Shown here: positions 42,968 to 51,567 of the stretch, in pieces
Numbering within the stretch: the stretch's first letter is position 1
Layout of the letters: every line of letters begins with the position of its first letter
DNA from: an uncultured Nitrospira sp.
Lineage (GTDB): Bacteria > Nitrospirota > Nitrospiria > Nitrospirales > Nitrospiraceae
Length of the DNA stretch: 64,000 nucleotides
Direction: 5' to 3'
NCBI GenBank assembly: GCA_902500775.1
Contig: CABVRZ010000016.1
Coordinates: 20,979-84,978, forward strand
Position numbers and translations under genes: made by a program
The notes under the pieces: model-generated
What the model was told of the DNA's origin: nothing
The model's database searches: none
What the model saw: the letters and a program-made list of their open reading frames with translations, nothing else

Positions 42968-45583
42968 ATGCTGTCCTTCATTAATGTTGTTGCTCTGATC
43001 CTCGTCTCTCACCTGCGACAGTGGCCCTTGCGGACCTTACTGACGATTGGCGGTGTGGCGCTGGGGGTCTCGGCGTCGGTGGCCGTGCGTACGGCAAATG
43101 TGGATGTACTGCGCTCATTCGAACAGGCGGTGTTGAGCGTCGCTGGTCCTACGACTTTGGAAGTGGCAGGAGATGAGTCGGGACTTGATGAGCAGCTCAT
43201 GATACATCTGCGCACCGTCCCTGGTGTGAGCTCGGTCTCTCCCGTCATTCTTCAAACAGCCGTTCAAATGAGAGGAGATCAACCTGGTCAGGCGATACAA
43301 GTGCTAGGCCTGGATCTGTTGGCTGAATTCGAGACGAGAGGATTTCGGGTGAGCCAGCCGACAACGGAACGCCAGATGATCGACATGATCCATCCACGCT
43401 CAGTATTCGTGGGAGAAAAGCTGGCGACCGACTGGAATCTGTCGGTAGGAGACGAAGTTCATCTTCTCATCGGAACCGGCAGCTGTCATTGTCGAGTTGC
43501 GGGAATTCTTCACGGTGAGTCAGATCGGAGTGCCTCCTGGGAACGTTTAGCGGTCATGGATATCGCTGCTGCTCAAGTGACCTTTGGGATGGTTGGTCTG
43601 GTTGATCGGATTGATCTAGTGACGACTCCTGGCCTGTCTGTTGATGAGGTGGCGGACAAGGTGCGAACGGTCTTACCTCCACATGTGACGGTAGAGCGGC
43701 CTGCCAATCGGACGAAGCAGGTGGAGCAAATGATCCGCGCCTTCCGTCTGAATCTCACCGTGCTCAGTTGGGTCGGTCTGTTGGTTGGGATGTTTTTAAT
43801 TTACAACACTATGGCGTTTGCTGTGGCACAGCGCCGACGGGAGATCGGTATCTATCGTGCCGTAGGAATGACTCAAGGGCGGGTGGCGCTGCTGTTTCTC
43901 GTTGAAGCTGGGCTGTTTGGTATTGTGGGCGGTGTTGTTGGAAGTGTCGCGGGAATGGTGTTGGCGCAACAGCTAATCGCCCTCTTGAGTCGAACGATCT
44001 CAGATCTCTATGTGCCGGTGAGTGCATCCGGAGGGGAGTCACTATGGACTGGGCCATGGCTCACGGTGGGCTTTGAAGGCATCCTCATTGGTTGTGGGGT
44101 GTCCATGATCGGTGCGATTGGCCCGAGTGTGGATGCCAGTCGGACCGCGACCGTTCGTGCGCTTGCTCCTGGAGATTATGAAGCAAGTCAGCAGTTGCAA
44201 GTGGGACGCCTCAGCATCATGGGATGTGCACTGCTTGGTCTGGCAGGACTTCTGAGTTGGCCAGGCTCGATTCAGGGTGTTCCGGTTTTGGGTTACATGG
44301 CCACGCTCTGTCTCTTAGCTGGGCTGGCTTGTCTGGCCCCATTATGTGTCACGAGAGGAAGCGGTCATCACCGATCGATCGGTCCAACAACTGGATTGCC
44401 TGGGGTGATGAGAACGATCGCAGTGGAGCACGCGTCGAGAAATCCAGGTCGAAATGGTGTCACCGTCTCAGCTTTTATGGTGGGATTAGCGATCATGATC
44501 GGGGTGTTGGTCATGGTTCGCAGCTTTCGACATACTGTGGAAGTCTGGGTTGCCGATACGGTGTTGGCCGATGTGGTTGTGGCACCGTCACTTTGGCTGC
44601 GCGGTACGGAGATCGGCACGGTTGGACGAAGCCTGCCGCAGGCCTGGACGAACATACTGTCCTCAATTCCTGAGGTGGCGGCGGTCGATACCTACCGCGA
44701 CGTACGAATTACGGTGAAGGGACAGCGCGTGGCAGTCGTCTCGCGAGATTTGCGCTTACATGCCCAGTGGAGTCAGTATCTGGTTCGAAGCGGTGATTCG
44801 TCAGAGCAGCTCAATCGAGCGGCCGAGATTGGTGGCCTCCTCGTTTCCGAAGTGTTGGCCAATCGATTAGGGGTGCAGGAGGGATCCCTCCTTGAAATCA
44901 TGACGCCGGGTGGAGTGAGGCAGTTCCCCATTGTGGCGGTGTTTTATGACTATTCAACGGACGGAGGCAAGCTCCTGATGGACCGGTCGCTCTATCAGTC
45001 GCTGTGGCGTGATGAGCTGGTGACGGTTTTCCCGGTATATTTGCGAGGCGGAGCCAGCCTGGATCATGCGCGAGCTCGGATAACCGAACAGTTGGGTGTC
45101 GTGACCAAGGGAGGGCTTCCACCATTAATCATCAGTAATACGGAGCTGCGGAAAGAAATCCTCGAGATTTTTGATCGGACATTTCTTCTGACCTATGTGT
45201 TGGAGGCCATCGCCGTCGTCATTGCCATGCTAGGAATCGTCAACACCCTCATTACCTCCGTACTCGAACGGCGTCGAGAGTTCGCCACGCTCCGAGCCAT
45301 CGGTGGTAGCCCAGCACAAATTCAGCAACTGGTACTCTGGGAGGCGATCTATCTTGGTGCGATAGGGATCGTGCTGGGGCTTCTTGGAGGAGGTTTGCTG
45401 TCGTTGGTGCTGATCAAGGTGATCAATAAGCAGTCGTTCGGATGGACCATTCAAATGATTGTTCCAGTTGCCTCACTCCTTCAGGCAGTCGCACTCGCCG
45501 TGCTAGCAACGGTGGTGGCCGGCTACCTTCCAGCCCGATGGGCTGCACGACAACCGGTTGTTGATGGACTGAGAGACGAATAG
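42968..45583 (+). CDS. YbbP-type ABC transporter permease (two FtsX domains)
   Basis: 871 residues from the ATG at 42968 (MLSFINVVALILVSHLRQW). It has about eight or nine membrane segments in two repeats: after an N-terminal helix, a periplasmic domain (about 45-245), three helices with AQRRREIGIYRAVGMTQGR, then a second set beginning with NPGRNGVTVSAFMVGLAIMI, another periplasmic domain, and three C-terminal helices with LERRREFATLRAIGGSPAQI. It belongs to the large FtsX/YbbP permeases thought to extract lipids or lipoproteins from the membrane. The cognate ATPase is at 40.9 kb. Confidence 0.88.
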   Translation: MLSFINVVALILVSHLRQWPLRTLLTIGGVALGVSASVAVRTANVDVLRSFEQAVLSVAGPTTLEVAGDESGLDEQLMIHLRTVPGVSSVSPVILQTAVQMRGDQPGQAIQVLGLDLLAEFETRGFRVSQPTTERQMIDMIHPRSVFVGEKLATDWNLSVGDEVHLLIGTGSCHCRVAGILHGESDRSASWERLAVMDIAAAQVTFGMVGLVDRIDLVTTPGLSVDEVADKVRTVLPPHVTVERPANRTKQVEQMIRAFRLNLTVLSWVGLLVGMFLIYNTMAFAVAQRRREIGIYRAVGMTQGRVALLFLVEAGLFGIVGGVVGSVAGMVLAQQLIALLSRTISDLYVPVSASGGESLWTGPWLTVGFEGILIGCGVSMIGAIGPSVDASRTATVRALAPGDYEASQQLQVGRLSIMGCALLGLAGLLSWPGSIQGVPVLGYMATLCLLAGLACLAPLCVTRGSGHHRSIGPTTGLPGVMRTIAVEHASRNPGRNGVTVSAFMVGLAIMIGVLVMVRSFRHTVEVWVADTVLADVVVAPSLWLRGTEIGTVGRSLPQAWTNILSSIPEVAAVDTYRDVRITVKGQRVAVVSRDLRLHAQWSQYLVRSGDSSEQLNRAAEIGGLLVSEVLANRLGVQEGSLLEIMTPGGVRQFPIVAVFYDYSTDGGKLLMDRSLYQSLWRDELVTVFPVYLRGGASLDHARARITEQLGVVTKGGLPPLIISNTELRKEILEIFDRTFLLTYVLEAIAVVIAMLGIVNTLITSVLERRREFATLRAIGGSPAQIQQLVLWEAIYLGAIGIVLGLLGGGLLSLVLIKVINKQSFGWTIQMIVPVASLLQAVALAVLATVVAGYLPARWAARQPVVDGLRDE

Positions 45584-45650
45584 ATTGTGAGATGGATTTG
45601 ATTGCGATAGTCGAATGAGTGAAATGCTCACATGATGTTTATGAAGCGAT

Positions 45651-46010
45651 CTATTTAATGGATTTGCGACTGTATCTATCAAGTAGTACTTGAAGTTCGT
45701 GTGGGATGGGCATCGGCTTAAAAGGAGGCACGCGAGCTCTACCGGTATTGCCGATTGGGACCCAAATTCTTGAGAAGAACAACGCTCCCAGGATCCGTGG
45801 AATCTGGCCTGCAATTTCTACGATATCTCCCTTCTTTAAGCCAACCTTCAACATCCACCAATGAGTTCTCGCATGGGCAATCGAAAACGATTGTCCTAAG
45901 ATATGTGCACGCTCAAGATGGGAAAATGCCTCCTGGAATTTTCCAGAATCGTAGTGCATTGCTGCGGCCATCATCTCTGCATCATAGGCTCGTCGAAGTT
46001 CCGGGTGCAT
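45651..46010 (-). CDS. DUF3703 family protein
   Basis: 119 residues. The helical core MHPELRRAYDAEMMAAAMHY, DSGKFQEAFSHLERAHILGQ and SIAHARTHWWMLKVGLKKGD is the DUF3703 pattern, ending with the membrane-like QIPRILGALFFSRIWVPIGN. Proteins of this family are small, uncharacterised and often near metal or stress genes; the sequence alone gives no function here. It is convergent with the permease gene and lies on the 3' side of the tRNA. Confidence 0.75.
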   Translation of the reverse strand: MHPELRRAYDAEMMAAAMHYDSGKFQEAFSHLERAHILGQSFSIAHARTHWWMLKVGLKKGDIVEIAGQIPRILGALFFSRIWVPIGNTGRARVPPFKPMPIPHELQVLLDRYSRKSIK

Positions 46011-46284
46011 GGGTTCATCTTTCCACGGAAGTGACTTTCAAACCGTACGAGTTGCATGAGTCAGAAGCAAGACCGGCGTTAAAGCAGTCTGGCTCACCCA
46101 AGGTTGGTATTGATGAGGGAAAGTCGAAGGGGGTTATCCGACGACACCATTACGATAAAACCACAATGAGCGGTCAGCACAAGCAAGCTTAGTTTTAAAG
46201 GCGGAGAAACACCGATAGTGTTTGTCCACCGACTTCAATAACGATACTGCGATAAAGAGCCGGTGGCCCACACGAAGTGCGGCT

Positions 46285-46360
46285 TGGTGGCGGTGACCCG
46301 GATTGAACGGGTGACCCGCGGCTTATGAGTCCGCTGCTCTACCAACTGAGCTACACCGCC
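46285..46360 (-). tRNA. tRNA-Met (CAT, elongator type)
   Basis: 76 nt including an encoded 3' CCA. Acceptor GGCGGTG/CACCGCC, D-stem GCTC/GAGC, T-stem ACCCG/CGGGT with loop TTCAATC and variable loop GGGTC all pair. The anticodon loop is CTCATAA. The last anticodon-stem pair (31-39) is A-G instead of a Watson-Crick pair. The body fits elongator tRNA-Met; a tRNA-Ile2 whose CAT would be modified to lysidine cannot be ruled out. Confidence 0.93.
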
Positions 46361-46602
46361 ACTTTTGTATTTAAGAGAGCTTGCGTGGATTCTTGTGGTT
46401 TACTCGATCGTTTACTTTTGGCTGACGTCTTCTAGCCGGATACCCTAGCATAGACTGACCCGGTGCCGTACTGCAACCCGAAGAAGGCGACACTATAGCA
46501 TGCTCGTGTCAGGCTGTATAGATTGCAGGAGGCAGGCATGGGCCGTGGATCACAGAAATGGCTGGTGGGATTAAAATTTGAGAGAGCCACCAGTGCCCAC
46601 CG

Positions 46603-49488
46603 TCAGGAAGGACAGCCGGTAGGCTCAGCCGCAAATGTCCGAACTAAAAATCCAGGCGGGGTCAATCGACGGAGTGAGATCTCCCCTGTTTCGACTGTAT
46701 TTCTGGCTATGGTTGACGGTCTGCTCGAGCCGTGGTTATGGACCATCAAATCGGATGCATGCTCAGGGCTCTCTCCTGTCCAATGTTCAATTGAGGCTGA
46801 GGGGCTGAGCCAGTCGCCTGGTTCAGAGGGGAGGGTATGGCGTCCGGTTAGGACGAATGTGCTCTCTCGTCCACCGACTAAGGCGGCGCAGCGATTCTGC
46901 AAGAGTATCTGAGGCTGGCTCACTTTTGAGACAAGTTGGCCAACTGCCCCGCTTAGATTGGAGGTTGGCGACTGGATGGTTACCGTACCGCTTACGCCGC
47001 GTTGTGACGAGGCGCTCACGATACTGGTGGAATCAGCAAGGAATAATGGCGTCACGAACGAAATGTTCCCTCCGGCGCCTCTATCTGCTTGCGCCGTCAC
47101 GTTGCTGCTTTGTAAGAGCACCATCTTTGGATCAATAAAAATGTTTCCGCCACTGCCCTGTGTCCCCTTCACCGAGGTGGTGATCTCACTGTTGTTGACT
47201 AGACGAACCAGCTCGATGGCTCGGATATCGATATTCCCTCCGTTCGCCTGCGCTGACTCCGTGGTGGTCTTAATGGCAGAGTCATCGTGCATCTCGAGTT
47301 GGTTGCCGGCGTTGAGAAAGATGTTTCCTGCGTCGGCAATACCTGAGTTTGAAGTCTCGGGCTGTATGATGCTGCTCGCGGAAATTGTCCCACCGTTGGT
47401 GAGCAGCACCTGATCCGTTGCGTTGACGATGATGGAGCCACCGATTGCGAGCGGATCCGTTCCTGTTGTTGACGCTGAGATAGTTCCACCATTCTGAACC
47501 AATAGAGTTTTGGCTGACAGATTGATGGTGCCGCCTGTACCTGTGCCTTCCGTGTCAGCAAAGATTCCGCTTCCTGTACCATCGATTTGTACCAAGCCCG
47601 TGCCGCCTAGAGCGTGAATCGTGATGTCTCCTCCCGCGCCCGAGGGGATGAGATTCTCTGGAAGGTTGCCTCGATTAGGGGCCCTGGTACTACCACTTGA
47701 GATTTGTGAGCCCTCCGTCACTCGAAGGGTCTCAGCGACGATCTTGAGCTGTCCCCCAGGTCCCGAGGCAAAAGAAGAACTGTTGATGATGCTTTGTTGT
47801 GAGAGAAGAATATCTTTCGCACTGATGGTGATATCCCCTGAGGGGGCACGAGATACTGAGGATGTGACAATGAGCGAGTCGGGGAGAACTCCATCGGGAA
47901 GATTCAGTGATGAATCAGCTGTCATTGTTAAGGTGCCAGTGAGATTGACAATGACGCCGCCTGGCTGGTCTGTGCCAGAAGTAAAATTGCCGAGTGTACC
48001 AGCACTCATTTCTAGGTTTTGTGAGGTGAGTGCAATGAACCCTGGACGACCGGTTTCTTGGTTGGAGTTACCGCGCGGTTGTGATTGAGTGACAACCGGT
48101 ACCCCGCCAAGAACAATATCTCCTTCTGGAGCCGATATAGTCACATTGCCAGTATTTCCTGTAGCAATTGTTGACGAAGAGACTCCGAAACTTTCTTTCC
48201 CACCTTCCGTCAATCGAACATTTCCATGCGTACTTGTCAGTTCAATGCTGCCTGCCTGACCTGATGCTGCGGTAATCGACGAAATCGTCACTAATTTAGT
48301 AAGCTCAATATCGTTGCTTGTCCGTAGAACAATATCCCCTGCCTTATCGTCTCCCAGGGTATAACTCTGTATCTGGGTGCGTGGTTTTTTGCCAAAGTTG
48401 TCTCTAGTACTAGGAATGCCTACGATGGTTATTCGATCCGCATGAAAATGGATATCAGGGCCAGCGCTTCCGCCATTGGTACCGCTGATGACCTCACTCG
48501 TTGGGGTGAGCATGATACGATCCTGACCTGGCATGACAGTAACTGAGCTTGCGTCGTCAACGGTGCTCAGAACCGAGTTCTGAATCTCCATAACCAACTG
48601 TCCACCACGAATTGAGACTTTGCCATTGCCGGTTTGGCTGACATCCACTGTTGAGCCCGATGCCAGATGGAGATAACCGATGGACGCAAATGACTGCTCC
48701 TTGATATTCGGTACATCACTAAAATTCTTCAGGAATTCACCAGGTGAGTGAGCGCTTGCCATGGTGATCTGCCCGTTTGGTGCTAAAAGGCGAGCGGGTT
48801 GGACCGTCCCATTGTCCAGCGCTCCGTTCCGAATCGTGATGTTCCCACCAACCAACGTGATGCCCTGCGTTCCATGGGTTGTCAACTGGCTCCCTTGAAT
48901 GGAAATGGCTCCTGGGTTCTGTCGAAGGAAGCCGAAGGCATCAACTGGCGAGCTTGAGAGTAGGGTTGTCTGGGTTCGATCTGCATGAAAAATTCCGGCG
49001 TTAGATCCATCGATTTCGCCCAAGCGCAGATAGTCTGCAGTGGTAAACGTTACTGAACCGCCAACATTCAGTGTTGCCGTTGGGCCAAAGACGATACCAG
49101 CCGGGTTTACGAGATAGAGATTGGTATTTTCAAATCCAGTGGTCTGAATGGTGCCTAAAATATTGGAGAGAAGGCCTCCAGTTACTCGGCCTAGGATGTT
49201 GTCGGTTGTGAGTCCCGCGTCGTTTCGGAAGTTTGCAATCTGGTCACCTGGAACACCAAAGGTTCCAAAGCTATGAAATAAATTCGTGCCTGTCCTGGTA
49301 CCTCCAGTGATGTCGTATTGTGTTTTTCCACCCACTGAGAGGGGGCTGCTGATCTGAGTGTTTAAACCGGATGAGGTAATGGGGGGAACTTGCGTTAACC
49401 CTAGAGCTGTGTAAAAAACTGCAGTGGCAAGCACTGCATATCTGACCCATCTTACCCCCCAAACGGGGTCTTTGTTCTGATCAGCCAC
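46603..49488 (-). CDS. Filamentous hemagglutinin-like exoprotein (two-partner secretion TpsA)
   Basis: 961 residues from a GTG at 49488 (AAGG about 9 nt upstream). A signal region (WVRYAVLATAVFYTALG) precedes the TPS domain (about 38-190): YDITGGTRTGTNLFHSFGTF, ANFRNDAGLTTDNILGRVTG, ENTNLYLVNPAGIVFGPTAT. The long middle is right-handed beta-helix repeats rich in Gly, Ser, Thr and Asn (GSIELTSTHGNVRLTEGG, GGNIFIDPKMVLLQSSNVTA). The C-terminal RCAALVGGRESTFVLTGRHT motif is common in such exoproteins. It should be exported through a TpsB (Omp85-like) channel, which is not in the window. Likely surface adhesin or matrix protein. Confidence 0.88.
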   Translation of the reverse strand: MADQNKDPVWGVRWVRYAVLATAVFYTALGLTQVPPITSSGLNTQISSPLSVGGKTQYDITGGTRTGTNLFHSFGTFGVPGDQIANFRNDAGLTTDNILGRVTGGLLSNILGTIQTTGFENTNLYLVNPAGIVFGPTATLNVGGSVTFTTADYLRLGEIDGSNAGIFHADRTQTTLLSSSPVDAFGFLRQNPGAISIQGSQLTTHGTQGITLVGGNITIRNGALDNGTVQPARLLAPNGQITMASAHSPGEFLKNFSDVPNIKEQSFASIGYLHLASGSTVDVSQTGNGKVSIRGGQLVMEIQNSVLSTVDDASSVTVMPGQDRIMLTPTSEVISGTNGGSAGPDIHFHADRITIVGIPSTRDNFGKKPRTQIQSYTLGDDKAGDIVLRTSNDIELTKLVTISSITAASGQAGSIELTSTHGNVRLTEGGKESFGVSSSTIATGNTGNVTISAPEGDIVLGGVPVVTQSQPRGNSNQETGRPGFIALTSQNLEMSAGTLGNFTSGTDQPGGVIVNLTGTLTMTADSSLNLPDGVLPDSLIVTSSVSRAPSGDITISAKDILLSQQSIINSSSFASGPGGQLKIVAETLRVTEGSQISSGSTRAPNRGNLPENLIPSGAGGDITIHALGGTGLVQIDGTGSGIFADTEGTGTGGTINLSAKTLLVQNGGTISASTTGTDPLAIGGSIIVNATDQVLLTNGGTISASSIIQPETSNSGIADAGNIFLNAGNQLEMHDDSAIKTTTESAQANGGNIDIRAIELVRLVNNSEITTSVKGTQGSGGNIFIDPKMVLLQSSNVTAQADRGAGGNISFVTPLFLADSTSIVSASSQRGVSGTVTIQSPTSNLSGAVGQLVSKVSQPQILLQNRCAALVGGRESTFVLTGRHTLPSEPGDWLSPSASIEHWTGESPEHASDLMVHNHGSSRPSTIARNTVETGEISLRRLTPPGFLVRTFAAEPTGCPS

Positions 49489-49500
49489 AGAGGCAGCCTT

Positions 49501-49908
49501 CTATTGTGCCCATTTGTTAAAAACAGCGAGTGCTCGATATTTTGCCAAATCCTTAGCCAGAGGTTTGGGGTCAGAAAAAGTGGATATCGACGTGACTTTC
49601 GCGTCTGGCCCTGTTTTCCACTTTATTAATGCCATTCCGTAGCGAGAGGCATGATTGTCGGTTCTATCGCCGATCCGCTCAAGTGCATGTTTCGCCTCCG
49701 CAGTTATAGGCAGGTAAAAAAAATCTCGTTGGGAGATAGTTATACGTACCTTGTCACTATTCAAGAGTTTGAAGGAGCCAATGACTATAGCTGGAGACTC
49801 AGGCTTGGCTTTAGCTGAAGATCTAGTAAGTGCTCTGCTCCGTGCCTTCTTGATGCGACTGTTCCTCGGACAATTCCAAGGAAAGCAGTCTAGTTCTATT
49901 CCTGGCAT
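49501..49908 (-). CDS. Hypothetical protein upstream of the exoprotein
   Basis: 135 residues with a strong ribosome binding site (AAAGGAGG, about 6 nt) at the ATG 49908. The N-terminal 40 residues are basic and Ser-rich without a signal (RIKKARSRALTRSSAKAK); the rest (VRITISQRDFFYLPITAEAK, HASRYGMALIKWKTGPDAKV) is alpha/beta. I do not recognise a family. The gene ends 12 bp before the exoprotein start, so the two are probably cotranscribed, but how it assists, if at all, is unknown. Confidence 0.6.
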   Translation of the reverse strand: MPGIELDCFPWNCPRNSRIKKARSRALTRSSAKAKPESPAIVIGSFKLLNSDKVRITISQRDFFYLPITAEAKHALERIGDRTDNHASRYGMALIKWKTGPDAKVTSISTFSDPKPLAKDLAKYRALAVFNKWAQ

Positions 49909-50703
49909 ACGGCCCCTCCTTTAAAAGAGTTAATGAACGAATATTCTCTGATATCGCTATTCTGTGGAACGCCGACAGGCTGAGATTAACACCCAGAACT
50001 TACCCCTGACGCGGAATAGGCCGACCGTATGCAGTAGCTTCTGGGTATGCCTTTCTGCACGCTTAAGTACTCCTTTTTTAGGCTTTGCACAAGTGCCCTG
50101 CTCGTGGATTCCTCCTCCGTCAGGGTTTGGGGGTTACGTAATAGAGACTTAATTTCACACTGCATCTTGTGGCGCTTGATCCTCTAGTCCAATGGTTGCG
50201 ATTCCATTCCGGCCCATCTTTCAGTCGGTGCCATGAACGTCTGTTCGCATGCGATCGTTCTTTCTTTAGAGGCCACACTGGTACGTAGCTATCTAAGGTG
50301 GGCCTCAGCCATGATGATCTGCTGAACACCTACCGTATGAGCAAATTGTACGCCACTGCGAGTCGTGATCTGGTAGGCGCTGGCGGAAGAGAGGAATACG
50401 TAGTCTGTAGGCTCAATTTTGTTACTTGTACCGGTCTATTTATGGCTTAGAATCAAGGGGGGGGATGATGACCACAAAAAGATTCAGGTTGTATCTAAAC
50501 TGATTCACTTTGTATCTAAAACGATTCACCGTAAGCTGGGTGACCTCTATCGCTTGAAAGTCGCTGTTCCAATCAAACGTCGTGGCATGGATAAATGTGA
50601 ATCAAACGGAAGCGACCCTGACTGTCACGAACCGCAATGCGCTCTCTGGAGAAAGCCATTCCAAACCTGTTATGGTTTCCCAGTAGAAGCTTGAGGGCGT
50701 GTG
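49909..50703. other. 795-bp stretch without a supportable gene
   Basis: Only short unconvincing reading frames are present and none has a ribosome binding site. The left end holds the upstream region of the exoprotein unit. The right part contains two direct repeats (50489-50529) and otherwise nothing I can assign. Confidence 0.5.
50489..50529 (+). repeat. Tandem direct repeat of about 20 bp
   Basis: TTGTATCTAAACTGATTCAC (50489-50508) is followed, 21 bp on, by TTGTATCTAAAACGATTCAC (50510-50529), identical at 18 of 20 positions. Such phased repeats occur at the ends of some insertion sequences (IS21-type) and at protein-binding sites. No transposase remains nearby. Confidence 0.5.
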
Positions 50704-51567
50704 ATGTCAATTTGGAACAATCGTGCCATAGTCATCACTGGTGCGTCGACAGGGATTGGGGCGGCCTGTGCGCGGCATCTTGATCAATTAGGGTTCACGG
50801 TCTTTGCCGGAGTGCGGAAGCGAGAAGATGGAGCGGTGCTTCAACAATCCGGCTCGGAGCGACTCATTCCGATTCTGCTCGATGTGACTGACCAGTCATC
50901 CATTCAACGTTCGCTTGCAACCGTGTCCGAGCAATGTGGAACGACTGGTTTGTATGGGCTCGTGAATAATGCCGGGATTGCGGTGCCAGCGCCGCTTGAA
51001 GCGATCCCGCTTTCTGATCTTCGGCGGCAACTTGAGGTGAATGTGATTGGCCAGGTTGCGGTGACGCAAGCATTTCTTCCGATGATCCGCCGGGCGCGTG
51101 GCCGTATCGTGAATATGGGATCGATTGCAGGACGTTCCACGATTCCGTTAATGGGACCGTATTCAGCCTCGAAGTTTGCATTGGAGGCTATCACCGATGC
51201 GTTACGCTTAGAGGTTCAACAGTGGGGCATCCAGGTCTCTATTATTGAGCCGGGTGCGATCACGACCCCGATCTGGACAAAGTCTGCTGATGATGCCGCA
51301 GGTCGAGAGGCCGTGATGGACGCGGAGACTCGAAGGCTGTATGAACCAACGGTGGCGGCGGTGCGAAAGGTAGTGGACGAAGCAGCGAAACGAGCCATTC
51401 CGGCAGATGTGGTCGCGAAGGCGGTTGAGCAGGCCTTGACGGCTCCGGTGCCCAAGACTCGCTATCTGGTCGGCACAGACGCAAAGATTCGTGCGTTCAT
51501 CGGGCAGATTGTTCCAGACCGGATCATGGACCGCCTTCTCACGGCTGTCCTTAAACTCCCTCACTGA
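50704..51567 (+). CDS. Short-chain dehydrogenase/reductase
   Basis: 287 residues from the ATG at 50704 (GAGGG 6 nt upstream; a GTG sits one codon before). The classical SDR motifs are VITGASTGIGAACARHL (cofactor loop), GLVNNAGIAVPAP, RIVNMGSIAGRSTIPLMGPYSASKFAL with the Ser-Tyr-Lys triad. It is an NAD(P)-dependent oxidoreductase of unknown substrate. The C-terminal part (PADVVAKAVEQALTAPVPKT) is typical of the retinol-dehydrogenase-like group. Its stop overlaps the convergent gene by 7 bp. Confidence 0.88.
   Translation: MSIWNNRAIVITGASTGIGAACARHLDQLGFTVFAGVRKREDGAVLQQSGSERLIPILLDVTDQSSIQRSLATVSEQCGTTGLYGLVNNAGIAVPAPLEAIPLSDLRRQLEVNVIGQVAVTQAFLPMIRRARGRIVNMGSIAGRSTIPLMGPYSASKFALEAITDALRLEVQQWGIQVSIIEPGAITTPIWTKSADDAAGREAVMDAETRRLYEPTVAAVRKVVDEAAKRAIPADVVAKAVEQALTAPVPKTRYLVGTDAKIRAFIGQIVPDRIMDRLLTAVLKLPH

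Noticed and set aside
46523..46912. 129-residue plus-strand frame
   Set aside because: Mostly antisense to the 3' end of the exoprotein gene.
50419..50694. 91-residue frame over the direct repeats
   Set aside because: Starts with a TTG without a binding site and reads through repeats; composition not protein-like.
46285..50703. Classic tRNA-integrated island with att repeats
   Set aside because: The exoprotein unit is on the 5' side of the tRNA and no copy of the tRNA 3' end is found at the other boundary.
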